Below, piece by piece: positions 20,627-29,596 of a stretch of DNA of 60,133 bases. The position numbers and the translations under genes are program-made. This DNA comes from Gallionella sp. (GTDB lineage Bacteria; Pseudomonadota; Gammaproteobacteria; Burkholderiales; Gallionellaceae), in assembly GCA_030681375.1 (NCBI GenBank), contig JAUXWM010000003.1:1-60133 (forward strand). Direction: 5' to 3'. Numbering within the stretch: position 1 is the first letter of the stretch; every line of letters begins with the position of its first letter. Below the pieces are notes generated by a model, which saw nothing but the letters and a program-made list of their open reading frames with translations, was not told where the DNA came from and did not search any database.

Positions 20627-21162
20627 CGCAAGGCTTCGATACACCCCAAAATCATTTCCAACTGTTCGGGCTTGCGCAGTCCTTTCAACTGGACAATGCG
20701 CAGCTTGAACTTGCATTTCGCGCCTTGCAGGCGCAGGTTCATCCCGACAAATCGGCTCATTTGCCCGATACCGAACAACGCATCGCGATGCAGCGTTCCA
20801 CGCTGGTGAATGAGGCGTATCAGACTTTGCGCAGCCCGATACGCAGAGCGCGCTATATGTTATCGCTGCAGGGCGTGGATACTCAGGAAGAAACCAATAC
20901 GGCCATGCCGCTCGATTTTTTGATGGCGCAGATGGAATGGCGCGAAGCGGTGGCCGATGCGCAGCAGGCACGCGATGCAGAGGCAATCGGACAGTTGGAA
21001 GCGCGCATGAAGGATGAAACCGGTAAACTCGAAGCCATGCTTGCCATTAAAATTGACAGCGAACATGACTACGCAGTTGCCGCCGGGCTGGTACGCAAAC
21101 TGCGTTTCATGGAAAAACTTGCGGAAGAGATAGATTCCGCTTACGACGAACTAGATAGCTAG
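20623..21162 (+). CDS. hscB: Co-chaperone HscB (Hsc20)
   Basis: This 179-residue J-domain protein has the HPDK tripeptide in [13 protein letters not shown] and the C-terminal helices that bind IscU ([16 protein letters not shown]). It stimulates the HscA ATPase during cluster transfer. The most likely start is TTG at 20623, overlapping the iscA stop as TTGA; the next residues [16 protein letters not shown] lead directly into the family core. A GTG further upstream at 20596 would add residues not seen in the family. Confidence 0.93.
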   Translation: MTQGFDTPQNHFQLFGLAQSFQLDNAQLELAFRALQAQVHPDKSAHLPDTEQRIAMQRSTLVNEAYQTLRSPIRRARYMLSLQGVDTQEETNTAMPLDFLMAQMEWREAVADAQQARDAEAIGQLEARMKDETGKLEAMLAIKIDSEHDYAVAAGLVRKLRFMEKLAEEIDSAYDELDS

Positions 21163-21166
21163 ACTT

Positions 21167-21252
21167 GTAGGGTGGGCATGACTTTTGCCCACGCTTTCAT
21201 AACCCGTTTACACAATCAACGATACGCGTGGGCATTTTATGCCCACCCTACG
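21167..21252. repeat. Palindromic repeat (GTAGGGTGGGCA family), copy 1
   Basis: The segment starts GTAGGGTGGGCATG and ends GCCCACCCTACG, so its outer ends are perfect inverted repeats. Inner arms (TTGCCCACGC, GCGTGGGCA) can also pair. It fills the hscB-hscA gap and stops 7 bp before the hscA ATG. Copies 2 and 3 are at 34300-34363 and 46433-46505. The form resembles REP/MITE-type extragenic palindromes. Confidence 0.85.
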
Positions 21253-21259
21253 ATTTAAT

Positions 21260-23152
21260 ATGGCTCTTCTTCAAATTTCCGAACCCGGTTTAAGCACTGC
21301 GCCGCACCAGCACCGGCTGGCGGTGGGTATTGATCTGGGCACGACTAATTCACTGGTGGCGACGGTGCGCAATGGCATCAGTGTGGTGCTCAATGATGAA
21401 CATGGTCGTGCGATGCTGCCTTCAGTGGTGCGTTACGCAGCTGATGGGCATGTGGCGGTAGGCGAATCGGCTCAGGCCGCGCAGAGCGATGACCCGGTCA
21501 ATACTATTGTTTCGGCGAAACGATTCATGGGGCGTGGTCTGGCAGATATAGGCGACACCAGCCGCTTGCCGTATCGTTTTGTGGAAGTTCCGGCTTTGGG
21601 GGAGACCGGACAGGGTGGCATGGTGCAACTGCGCACCGTGGCCGGGGCCAAGAGTCCGGTCGAAGTATCCGCAGAAATTCTCAAGGTGCTGCGCGCGCGC
21701 GCTGAAGCCGCCCTCGGTGGTGAACTGGTGGGTGCGGTGATTACCGTGCCGGCCTACTTTGACGATGCACAGCGTCAGGCGACCAAGGATGCCGCAAAAC
21801 TCGCCGGATTAAACGTATTGCGTCTGCTCAATGAACCGACGGCGGCGGCGATTGCTTACGGACTGGATAACGCCTCCGAAGGTGTGTATGCCGTTTACGA
21901 CTTAGGCGGCGGCACATTCGACATTTCCGTTTTGCGTCTGTCGCGCGGCGTGTTTGAGGTGTTGTCGGCGAATGGCGACTCGGCGCTGGGTGGCGATGAT
22001 TTTGACCAGCGTATTCACTGCTGGCTGCTGGAAAAAAATCAGCTTTCCGCGCTCAGTCCGCAAGACACCCGTTTGTTGCTGACGCTGGCTCGTGCCGCCA
22101 AGGAACAACTCACCGAACACGAGGAAGCGCGCATTACGGCGGTGTTATCCAGCGGCGAGGTGATAGACAACCTGCTGACTCAGGATGAATTTGAGTCGCT
22201 GTCGAAAAATCTAATACAACGCACCCTGCAACCTTTACGCCGCGCCTTGCGCGATGCCAAGCTCAGCGTGACTGACGTCAAGGGCGTGGTGATGGTCGGC
22301 GGGGCGACACGCATGCCGCAGGTTCAGCATGCGGTGGGTGAATTCTTCGGACAAACACCGCTGACCAATCTAGACCCCGATAAAGTCGTGGCGTTGGGAG
22401 CGGCAATACAGGCCAATTTGCTGGCGGGCAACCGCAGCAGCGATGAATGGCTGTTACTCGACGTGATTCCGCTGTCACTGGGGCTGGAAACCATGGGCGG
22501 GCTGGTGGAGAAAATAATTCCGCGTAACAGCACTATCCCTACGGCACGGGCACAGGAATTCACCACTTATAAAGATGGCCAGACCGCGATGAGTCTGCAT
22601 GTGGTGCAGGGCGAACGCGAACTGGTGAGTGATTGCCGTTCGCTGGCTAAGTTCGAACTGCGCGGCATTCCCGCGATGGTGGCCGGGGCCGCGCGCATAC
22701 GCGTCACTTTTCAGGTGGATGCGGACGGGTTGTTGAATGTGGCGGCGCGCGAGATGGGCTGCGGGGTCGAAGCGGCCATCGTCGTCAAGCCATCCTATGG
22801 CTTGTCCGATGCTGAAATTACCCGCATGTTGCAGGATTCAACGCAACATGCTCAGGACGATATGCAGGCGCGTGCCTTGCGTGAGCACCAGGTTGAAGCC
22901 AATCAATTGCTCGAAGCAGTTGGACATGCGCTGGAACAGGATGGCATGCTGCTGGAGGCTGAGCAGCGCGCGCGCATCGAGACGCAGATGAGGGTGTTGC
23001 GCGACGTCTTGCCGCTCACCGATCAACGCGAACTAAAACGTGCTATTTCAGCGCTGAATGAAACCACCGTCAGTTTTGCGCAGGCGCGCATGGATAAGAG
23101 TGTCTCATTGGCGCTGTCGGGCAAAAATATTTCTGATCTGGAGGTCAAGTAA
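21260..23152 (+). CDS. hscA: Fe-S assembly chaperone HscA (Hsp70 type)
   Basis: This 630-residue specialised Hsp70 has the ATPase motifs [26 protein letters not shown] and [12 protein letters not shown], followed by a substrate-binding domain for the IscU LPPVK segment. It promotes cluster release from IscU with HscB. ATG 21260 is chosen as the first start leaving the conserved N-terminal region intact. No Shine-Dalgarno is visible because the palindromic repeat ends 7 bp upstream, so initiation may depend on coupling or mRNA structure. Confidence 0.97.
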   Translation: MALLQISEPGLSTAPHQHRLAVGIDLGTTNSLVATVRNGISVVLNDEHGRAMLPSVVRYAADGHVAVGESAQAAQSDDPVNTIVSAKRFMGRGLADIGDTSRLPYRFVEVPALGETGQGGMVQLRTVAGAKSPVEVSAEILKVLRARAEAALGGELVGAVITVPAYFDDAQRQATKDAAKLAGLNVLRLLNEPTAAAIAYGLDNASEGVYAVYDLGGGTFDISVLRLSRGVFEVLSANGDSALGGDDFDQRIHCWLLEKNQLSALSPQDTRLLLTLARAAKEQLTEHEEARITAVLSSGEVIDNLLTQDEFESLSKNLIQRTLQPLRRALRDAKLSVTDVKGVVMVGGATRMPQVQHAVGEFFGQTPLTNLDPDKVVALGAAIQANLLAGNRSSDEWLLLDVIPLSLGLETMGGLVEKIIPRNSTIPTARAQEFTTYKDGQTAMSLHVVQGERELVSDCRSLAKFELRGIPAMVAGAARIRVTFQVDADGLLNVAAREMGCGVEAAIVVKPSYGLSDAEITRMLQDSTQHAQDDMQARALREHQVEANQLLEAVGHALEQDGMLLEAEQRARIETQMRVLRDVLPLTDQRELKRAISALNETTVSFAQARMDKSVSLALSGKNISDLEVK

Positions 23153-23487
23153 TGCCGCAAATCATCGTATTACCGCATGAAGAACTGTGTCCCAGGGGCG
23201 CCTTGTTCAATGCGAATAGCGGCATTTCAATTTGTGATGCCTTGTTGCAAAACGGCATCGAAATTGAACATGCCTGTGAAAAATCCTGCGCCTGTACCAC
23301 CTGCCATGTGATTGTCCGCGAAGGACTCAATTCGCTCGTGCCGGCGGAAGAGCTCGAAGATGATCTGCTCGATAAAGCCTGGGGGCTGGAACCGAACTCG
23401 CGCCTGTCCTGTCAGGCCGTGGTGGCAGATGCCGATTTGGTCGTTGAAATCCCCAAGTACACCATCAATATGGTCAAGGAGGGCTGA
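23152..23487 (+). CDS. fdx: ISC-type [2Fe-2S] ferredoxin
   Basis: This 111-residue adrenodoxin-like ferredoxin has cluster cysteines in HACEKSCACTTCHVIV plus a fourth in RLSCQAVVAD. It supplies electrons for cluster assembly on IscU. ATG 23152 overlaps the last base of the hscA stop and is preceded by GGAGG, so the two are tightly coupled. Confidence 0.97.
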   Translation: MPQIIVLPHEELCPRGALFNANSGISICDALLQNGIEIEHACEKSCACTTCHVIVREGLNSLVPAEELEDDLLDKAWGLEPNSRLSCQAVVADADLVVEIPKYTINMVKEG

Positions 23488-23488
23488 G

Positions 23489-23683
23489 ATGAAATGGATA
23501 GACGTGCGCGACATCGCCATCGCGCTGAGCGAGAAATACCCCGACACTGACCCGCGTAGTGTGCGTTTCGTCGATCTGCACAACTGGGTCGTCGATCTGG
23601 ATGGTTTCGACGACGACCATGGTCACGGCGGCGAAAAAGTGCTGGAGGCGATACAGGCGACATGGATAGACGAGGCGGACTGA
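23489..23683 (+). CDS. iscX: Fe-S assembly protein IscX
   Basis: This 64-residue acidic protein ([47 protein letters not shown]) is typical of IscX/YfhJ. It binds IscS and iron and modulates cluster-assembly rate. It begins 1 bp after the fdx stop and closes the isc operon. A longer upstream frame over fdx is an artefact. Confidence 0.96.
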   Translation: MKWIDVRDIAIALSEKYPDTDPRSVRFVDLHNWVVDLDGFDDDHGHGGEKVLEAIQATWIDEAD

Positions 23684-23684
23684 C

Positions 23685-24191
23685 ATGCTGAAGTTCACTC
23701 GGCGCATTTCCAATAATTGGTTGTATCTGGCGGGTTTTCTGTTCGCCAGCAGTTTGATGGGCTTCGGTCTGTATTTGCAGTACGTCCAACATCTGGACCC
23801 TTGCCCTCTGTGCATGGTGCAGCGCGTGATTTTCATCGCCATCCTGGTGCTATTCCTGCTCGCCGCGACGCACGGTCCCGGACGCATCGGACAACGCCTT
23901 TACGCCGCATTGATAGGATTGCTGTCATTGTCCGGAGTTGCGGTTGCCGCGCGCCATATCTGGATACAAAACCTCCCCAAAGACCAGGTGCCTGCCTGCG
24001 GACCGGGGCTGGACTACATGCTGGAAACCATGCCGATGACCAGGGTGTTGAAAGAGTTGCTGCATGGCTCCGGCGAATGTGCGGAAAAGGGTTGGAGCTT
24101 CCTCAACTTTGGCATCCCTGAATGGTCGCTGCTGTGCTATCTGCTGCTGGGTAGCTGGGCAGTATTGATTGCGCTCAGGGGAAAGCCATAA
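23685..24191 (+). CDS. dsbB: Disulfide bond formation protein DsbB
   Basis: This 168-residue inner-membrane protein with four hydrophobic helices carries the periplasmic cysteine pairs: CPLC (about 40-43), then VPACGPGL and [11 protein letters not shown]. DsbB reoxidises DsbA and passes electrons to quinone. ATG is 1 bp after the iscX stop, so it is probably co-transcribed with the isc operon. The link between an Fe-S operon and disulfide formation is positional only. Confidence 0.95.
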   Translation: MLKFTRRISNNWLYLAGFLFASSLMGFGLYLQYVQHLDPCPLCMVQRVIFIAILVLFLLAATHGPGRIGQRLYAALIGLLSLSGVAVAARHIWIQNLPKDQVPACGPGLDYMLETMPMTRVLKELLHGSGECAEKGWSFLNFGIPEWSLLCYLLLGSWAVLIALRGKP

Positions 24192-24230
24192 CGTCCCGGC
24201 AGCCCTAACTCTTCAGATTCGGGCGCGACT

Positions 24231-24554
24231 TAAGCAATCGCTCGCGTTGTCCTGAAATCCCTTGATCATCAATGGCTGGCTTTATGGCAAGATGATCGCA
24301 AGTCGGTATTGCACGCGCACTTCAACACCCGCGTTCCTAAGCTGTAACAATCCAATCTGCTCGTATCGCGCCGCACAAATGTTGTTGTGCCGAGCTTCAA
24401 TCACGAAGCACCGCTTTTGCCGATCGGCGTATTGACCCCTCAGTGCTACTGCGTACAAACAGGCATGAAGGAACTTTGCCCGGGTAGCCGTGTCGCAAAG
24501 GAGGGCGAGAGCATCGCTATCCTGATTCGGCTGATTGATTGAACTTCGCCGCAT
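24231..24554 (-). pseudogene. Possible decayed phospholipase-D-type nuclease remnant
   Basis: This 409 bp intergenic stretch (24192-24600) has one suggestive trace. A 90-codon frame (24282-24554) includes VIEARHNNICAARYEQIGLL followed by LRNAGVEVRVQYRLAI. This resembles the stretch before the HKD motif of Nuc-type phospholipase-D nucleases (residues such as NAGIPVR then YAIHHDK). The frame stops where the HKD motif should come, and a frame change would continue as IKPAIDDQ, like the family's K-x4-D region. The match is by eye and weak. The plus strand holds no better candidate. Confidence 0.3.
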
Positions 24555-24600
24555 GACAACCTGAATCCCGCCCGTTCCTCAACAATTTACTAGGAGAAAT

Positions 24601-25656
24601 ATGCAGGAGATATTAGACAAAACAATATTTAACAACTCCATTCTGGAATATCTAAGCTCGCTCGCCACCTTTATCGGCGGCATGGCGGGCGTCTATATTT
24701 GCAATAAATACATCTTAAAAAAATTGAAGAGATGGGCCGGTGAGACCGCGACCACGATAGACGACCTCGTGTTGAAAGTCGCGGAACGTTCATTGATTCC
24801 GGTGCTGTTCCTGGGCGTGTTCTATGCCTCACTGTATTCACTGACCCTGTCAGAGCAGTTTGAACAGGGGTTTCGTACTGTGGCGATTATCCTGGTCACT
24901 ATCATCCTGGTCAGAGCACTGCTCTCCGGGGTGAACTTTGCGCTGGAATTGTATATACGGAAATCGGCGGCTGAATCGGGTGGAGAAAGGCAGCTCAAAG
25001 GCATACGCAGCGTGCTTAATTTTGTGATCTGGGCACTGGCTCTGGTGTTTCTGCTGGACAATCTCGGCTTCAAAATATCGGCCGTAGTCGCGGGGTTGGG
25101 CATAGGCGGTATCGCGGTCGCCTTGGCGGCTCAAGCAGTACTGGGAGATTTTTTCAGCTATTTCGTCATCTTTTTCGACAAGCCCTTCGAAATCGGCGAT
25201 TTCATCGTTGTCGGCGACAAGATGGGGGTGGTTGAATATATCGGCATCAAGACCACGCGCATTTGTGCACTGAACGGCGAGCAACTGGTTTTCTCCAACA
25301 CAGTGTTGACCAATGCCTGTGTGCAGAACTTCAAGAAGATGGGACGGCGTCGGGTGGTGTTCCATCTGGGACTGGTCTATCAGACTACGGTCGAACAGTT
25401 GAAGAGGGTGCCGTTGATGGTAAAAGAAATCGTTGAAGCACAGGAAGATGCCACTTTCGATCGTGGCCATTTCACCGCTTACGGTGCGTCCAGCCTTGAT
25501 TTTGAGTTCGTTTACTACGTCACCGGCCCGGATTACAACAAGTACATGGATATTCAGCAGGCGATCAATCTGCTGATATTCGAGGGCTTCGCCAACGAGA
25601 AGATTGAGTTCGCATACCCTACCCAGACTCTGTTCATCAATCCCGCTGCCACCTGA
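24601..25656 (+). CDS. MscS-family mechanosensitive ion channel
   Basis: This 351-residue membrane protein has hydrophobic helices at about 15-35, 65-85, 90-115 and 135-155. The pore helix region VVAGLGIGGIAVALAAQAVLGDFF is the MscS-family TM3 signature, followed by the beta domain FDKPFEIGDFIVVGDKMGVV. Such channels release solutes on hypo-osmotic shock. It has no signal peptide or ligand domain. AGGAG is 7 bp before the ATG. It is monocistronic as far as can be seen. Confidence 0.93.
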   Translation: MQEILDKTIFNNSILEYLSSLATFIGGMAGVYICNKYILKKLKRWAGETATTIDDLVLKVAERSLIPVLFLGVFYASLYSLTLSEQFEQGFRTVAIILVTIILVRALLSGVNFALELYIRKSAAESGGERQLKGIRSVLNFVIWALALVFLLDNLGFKISAVVAGLGIGGIAVALAAQAVLGDFFSYFVIFFDKPFEIGDFIVVGDKMGVVEYIGIKTTRICALNGEQLVFSNTVLTNACVQNFKKMGRRRVVFHLGLVYQTTVEQLKRVPLMVKEIVEAQEDATFDRGHFTAYGASSLDFEFVYYVTGPDYNKYMDIQQAINLLIFEGFANEKIEFAYPTQTLFINPAAT

Positions 25657-25702
25657 GGCGGCGCGGCGCGATCTCACCAGCCAGGCACCATCGCGATATA
25701 AC

Positions 25703-25728
25703 CTTCGTCATCACGCTTCGTCATCACG
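25703..25728. repeat. Two tandem copies of a 13-mer
   Basis: CTTCGTCATCACG occurs twice back to back in the gap between the mscS and nrdJ 3' ends, followed by the short palindrome CGCGATGCG. It lies between convergent genes. No clear rho-independent terminator is visible there. Confidence 0.7.
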
Positions 25729-25752
25729 CGATGCGTGCCGCATGGCTGTTAA

Positions 25753-28578
25753 TTAGCCGCACGCACCTATCGCGCCGCAACTGGTGCAGAATTCGCAACC
25801 GTCCTTTTTGATCAGCGTGGCGTTGCCGCATTCCTTGCAGACTTTTCCGGTCAGCGGTTTGATGCCGGTGGGCTTGATCTGGCCTTCGGGGATTTCCAGC
25901 ACGCCCATTTGCTGTACCGGAAAGCCGTGCTCGTCGAGCACGCCGAGCATCGCGTAGCGGTGGATGATCAGTTTGGCAACATAGGATACCGTGGAAGGGT
26001 AACTCTCCATCTTGGCGCTGCCTGGTGCGCGCGCCATGAAATCGCCCAGCGGTTCGCCGAAATTGAGCAGCTTGCGCAGTTTCATGCCTATCCAGGCGGG
26101 GTCGATCACGCGCATGTCCAGGCTCAATACCTTGCACAATCCGTCCAGCGCACGCGGATACACGCCGGACAGCCACATCGAGTAGGGACGGCGTTGTCCG
26201 TCCGGTAGCACCAGTTCCTTCAGGCCCAGTACGAAGTCGTCACCGGAGCCTGCGTTGCTGATGTCCACTGTCCAGCTCATCGTGCCATCAGTTCCGGTCT
26301 TGGGTTCCTTCTTTGCGAACAGCGCATCCATCATCGGCGTGGTCACGCCGTCGCAGACTTCCAGCGCGCCGAGTGCTTCGATACGGTATTTCAGCAAATG
26401 TGCGAAGGCGGCCACCAGACTGGGCATGCGTGTCATTTCGCCAGCGGGTGGCATAGGCATGTCGAAGGCATCGTCACCGGCAGTCTTCATCAGCATTTCC
26501 AGCTTCATCCGTACCCATACCGGATCGCGCGTGCGCATGTCCATGGACAGCGATTTGGCCAGTGCGCCCAGTCCGCGCGGCTGCTCGGAGCCGTTTACCC
26601 AGACTTCGAACGGATGGTTGCAGCCATTGCGGGTGTGCGACACGAAGGCGACGAAGCTGCCGAGCGGATGCTTCACTACAGGTGATGTCCAGCCTTCGCT
26701 GCCGGCGGGCAAGTCGGGGCGGCCGGGCCAGCGCAACGAGGCGAGTGCCGGTTTCGGGGTGGCTTCAAGTACGATGCGTCTGTCCTGATCGAACACGAAA
26801 TCCTGCGGCTGTTCGTCTTTTTTCGGCTCCGGCGTGACGGACAGCACTGAACCCAGTACGCTGTTCGGCCGGTAGGTCGCCAGTCCTTTCAGGCCCGCTT
26901 TCCAGGCTTCCGTGTAGAGATGCTTGAAGTCCTCGAAGGGGTATTCGGCGGGTACGTTTACGGTCTTGCTGATCGAGGTGTCGATGTAGGGTGCGACGGC
27001 GGCGACCATTTTCATGTGGTCGAGTGCCGAGATTTCCAGCGCGGTGACGAAGCTCTCAGGCAGATGTTCCATATCGCCGCCCTGCTTTTTGTACAAGCGC
27101 CAGGCGTGATCTTCAACCGAATAGTCTTTGCTCGTGCCGTCCATCATGCGCTTCTTGCGCGTATAGAACCAGGAAAAGGGTGGCTCGATACCGTTGGAGG
27201 CATTGTCGGCAAACGCCAGCGAGATGGTGCCGGTGGGCGCGATGGACAGCAGGTGGCTGTTGCGTATGCCGTATTGTCGTATGTTGTTTTTTATCTCGTC
27301 CGGCAGACGCGAGGCGAAGCGTGGTTCGGCCAGATACTGCTTGGCATCAAGCAGCGGGAATGCGCCGCGCTCTTTGGCCAGTTCGATCGAAGCGGCGTAG
27401 GCTTCGTCGCGCATGATGCGTGTGATGTCGGCGGCGAAGTCACGCGCCTGCTCCGTGTCGTAACGCAAGCCCAGCATCACCAGCGCATCGCCCAGTCCGG
27501 TATAGCCCAGCCCGATGCGGCGCTTGTTTTGCGCTTCCAGTTGTTGCTCCGGCAGCGGCCAGGCGGTCACGTCCAGTACGTTGTCCAGCATGCGCACCGC
27601 GATACGAACCAGTTGTTTGAACGGCTCGTGGTCGAAGCCAGCATGGTTGCTGAACGGATTCTTCACCATGCGCGTCAGGTCGATGGAACCGAGGCAGCAG
27701 CAGCCGTAGGGGGGCAGGGGTTGCTCGGCGCAAGGGTTGGTGGCCTCGATTACTTCACAATAGGATAGGTTGTTGTCGCGGTTCATCAGGTCGATGAATA
27801 GCACGCCGGGTTCGGCGTGATCGTAAGTGCTCTCTATGATCTGGCGCCACAAATCGGTGGCGCGCACACGGCGATATACCCATTGGCCATCGGCGCGCTG
27901 TGTCGCTCCTGCGTCCATCAGCGCTTCGGCCGGTTTGGCGGCATGCACTAACTCGAATTCCTGATCGTTTTCCACTGCCTGCATCAGCGCATCGGTGACG
28001 CCGACCGAGATATTGAAGTTGCGCAGATCGCCCTTGTCCTTGGCAGAAATGAATTTCTCGATGTCAGGATGATCGCAGCGCAGCACGCCCATCTGTGCGC
28101 CGCGCCGTGCACCCGCAGATTCCACGGTCTCGCAGGAGCGGTCGAACACGCGCATGTAGGAGATCGGGCCGCTGGCGCGTGAATTCGTACCTTTGACGTG
28201 CGCGCCTTCCGGACGGATGCTGGAAAAATCGTAACCGACGCCGCCACCGCGCCGCATGGTTTCGGCGGCCTGCTGCAAGGCGTCGTAGATGCCCGGTTTG
28301 CCATCGGTGACGCCGGAGATCGCGTCGCCCACTGGTTGCACGAAGCAGTTGATTAGCGTTGCCTGTATGGACAAACCCGCTGCCGAGTTGATGCGCCCGG
28401 CCGGTACGAAACCGTTTTCCTGTGCGAGGAAAAAGGCTTCTTCCCAGTGCGCGCGCTGCTCGGGTTTTTCGGCCAGAGCCAGACCGCGTGCGACGCGGTG
28501 GCGCACATCCTGAACGGAAGTCTCACCCGCTTCGGCATATTTTTCCAGCAGGACTTCGGTGCTAATCTCTTGCGTCAT
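25753..28578 (-). CDS. nrdJ: Adenosylcobalamin-dependent ribonucleotide reductase, class II
   Basis: This 941-residue class II reductase makes deoxyribonucleotides with an adenosylcobalamin-derived radical and needs no oxygen. The N-terminal catalytic barrel includes the glycine-rich [15 protein letters not shown], the [12 protein letters not shown] active-site loop and [16 protein letters not shown]. The C-terminal third contains two related segments ([15 protein letters not shown] and [15 protein letters not shown]), an internal duplication. It ends in a cysteine-rich tail ([16 protein letters not shown]), probably a zinc site or the reducing cysteines. ATG 28578 follows GGGGAG; an upstream frame extension is unlikely. 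NrdR-like boxes lie in the leader. Confidence 0.96.
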   Translation of the reverse strand: MTQEISTEVLLEKYAEAGETSVQDVRHRVARGLALAEKPEQRAHWEEAFFLAQENGFVPAGRINSAAGLSIQATLINCFVQPVGDAISGVTDGKPGIYDALQQAAETMRRGGGVGYDFSSIRPEGAHVKGTNSRASGPISYMRVFDRSCETVESAGARRGAQMGVLRCDHPDIEKFISAKDKGDLRNFNISVGVTDALMQAVENDQEFELVHAAKPAEALMDAGATQRADGQWVYRRVRATDLWRQIIESTYDHAEPGVLFIDLMNRDNNLSYCEVIEATNPCAEQPLPPYGCCCLGSIDLTRMVKNPFSNHAGFDHEPFKQLVRIAVRMLDNVLDVTAWPLPEQQLEAQNKRRIGLGYTGLGDALVMLGLRYDTEQARDFAADITRIMRDEAYAASIELAKERGAFPLLDAKQYLAEPRFASRLPDEIKNNIRQYGIRNSHLLSIAPTGTISLAFADNASNGIEPPFSWFYTRKKRMMDGTSKDYSVEDHAWRLYKKQGGDMEHLPESFVTALEISALDHMKMVAAVAPYIDTSISKTVNVPAEYPFEDFKHLYTEAWKAGLKGLATYRPNSVLGSVLSVTPEPKKDEQPQDFVFDQDRRIVLEATPKPALASLRWPGRPDLPAGSEGWTSPVVKHPLGSFVAFVSHTRNGCNHPFEVWVNGSEQPRGLGALAKSLSMDMRTRDPVWVRMKLEMLMKTAGDDAFDMPMPPAGEMTRMPSLVAAFAHLLKYRIEALGALEVCDGVTTPMMDALFAKKEPKTGTDGTMSWTVDISNAGSGDDFVLGLKELVLPDGQRRPYSMWLSGVYPRALDGLCKVLSLDMRVIDPAWIGMKLRKLLNFGEPLGDFMARAPGSAKMESYPSTVSYVAKLIIHRYAMLGVLDEHGFPVQQMGVLEIPEGQIKPTGIKPLTGKVCKECGNATLIKKDGCEFCTSCGAIGACG

Positions 28579-28604
28579 GGCAATGCTCCCCGGTTTGATT
28601 TGTC

Positions 28605-28652
28605 CCACAGATAGCGTGGATATCTGATAAAAAACCACTACATGTAGTGGTT
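28605..28652 (-). promoter_or_regulatory. nrdJ: Tandem NrdR-box-like operators upstream of nrdJ
   Basis: A perfect 20 bp palindrome AACCACTACATGTAGTGGTT (28633-28652) lies near a second imperfect one, CCACAGATAGCGTGG (28605-28619). Their centres are about 30-31 bp apart, three DNA turns. Paired palindromes with this spacing upstream of ribonucleotide reductase genes are the hallmark of NrdR, the ATP/dATP-sensing repressor. Both sit downstream of the predicted promoter, in the leader. Confidence 0.7.
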
Positions 28653-28671
28653 GTGTATCTTGCGCTGACTA

Positions 28672-28700
28672 ATTCTAGGGATTTTTGAGGGGGGGTGCAA
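28672..28700 (-). promoter_or_regulatory. nrdJ: Predicted sigma-70 promoter of nrdJ
   Basis: Reading the minus strand, TTGCAC (28700-28695) and TAGAAT (28677-28672) are separated by exactly 17 bp. Transcription would start near 28666 and cross both NrdR-like boxes before the ATG at 28578. Confidence 0.55.
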
Positions 28701-28756
28701 GTGAAATAAAAGTATATTTTTTGAATTCCGGGCTGCGACGTGCGGAGTAAATTTAC

Positions 28757-29593
28757 TTACTTCTCAAACAATCTCACCAGTCCATCCAGCCCTACGAAAT
28801 TAAAGCCATAGCTGGCCTGCGCCCTGACCACTGGTTTGGCGTGATAGGCGATGCTGATGCCGGCCTGCGCCATCATCTTCAGATCGTTTGCGCCGTCGCC
28901 CATCGCGATCACCTGTTCGGGTTTGAGCCCCAGCTGATCGCGCATTTTCACCAGCCATTCCGCCTTGCCCTGTGCATCGAGTATCTTGCCCAGCACGCGT
29001 CCGGTGAGCTTGCCGTCCACGATCTCCAGCGTGTTGGCATGGGTCAGATCGAGACCGAGACGCGGCTTGAGGCGTTCGGTGAAAAATAAAAAGCCGCCGG
29101 ATACCAGCAGTGTCTTGATGCTATGTTTTTTCAGTGCTGCCAGCATCACTTCGGCACCGGGGTTTAGCTCCAGCCGCTCGTCATATACGCGTTGCAATGC
29201 GCCTTCGTCCAGTCCTTCGAGCAGCGCCACGCGACGACGCAGGCTCTCGGCAAAATCGATTTCACCGCGCATCGCCGATTCGGTAATCGCCGCCACTTCC
29301 GGCTTCAGCCCCTGCATGTCGGCGATCTCGTCTATGCATTCGATGGAGATGAGCGTCGAATCCATGTCCATTACCACCAGGCCGAAATCGGCCAGCGTCT
29401 TGTTCGCGGGCACGAAGCCGTAGTCGATCCGGTGCTCGAAACAGTATGCATCGATCTCGTCATGCGGCGCGGCATCATGCAGACGCCAGCTGTGCGCGTC
29501 GTTCTGCTCGCTGTGCGATGCGCCGGACAGCTTGGCGAGATGCTCGACTTGAGCAGAAGAAATGTCGTGTGTGGCTAGCAGGATGAGGTTCAT
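28757..29593 (-). CDS. serB: Phosphoserine phosphatase SerB
   Basis: This 278-residue HAD-family enzyme makes the last step of serine synthesis. The motifs are DMDSTLISIECIDEIAD (nucleophile Asp and acid Asp), LLVSGGFLFFTERL, and MGDGANDLKMMAQAGISIAY. The N-terminal about 75 residues form an ACT-like or linker part as in E. coli SerB. It starts 3 bp after the mfd stop on the same strand, so the two genes are probably co-transcribed. Confidence 0.96.
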   Translation of the reverse strand: MNLILLATHDISSAQVEHLAKLSGASHSEQNDAHSWRLHDAAPHDEIDAYCFEHRIDYGFVPANKTLADFGLVVMDMDSTLISIECIDEIADMQGLKPEVAAITESAMRGEIDFAESLRRRVALLEGLDEGALQRVYDERLELNPGAEVMLAALKKHSIKTLLVSGGFLFFTERLKPRLGLDLTHANTLEIVDGKLTGRVLGKILDAQGKAEWLVKMRDQLGLKPEQVIAMGDGANDLKMMAQAGISIAYHAKPVVRAQASYGFNFVGLDGLVRLFEK

Positions 29594-29596
29594 ACG

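Noticed and set aside
20207..20986. 259-codon open frame on the minus strand over iscU-iscA-hscB
   Set aside because: It crosses three well-supported genes in antisense and shows no recognisable domain.
26920..27768. 282-codon open frame on the plus strand
   Set aside because: Antisense to nrdJ; composition and lack of motifs mark it as a shadow.
28579..28756. Cobalamin riboswitch upstream of nrdJ
   Set aside because: The leader is under 90 nt from the predicted start and lacks a B12-box-like sequence; the palindromes fit NrdR better.
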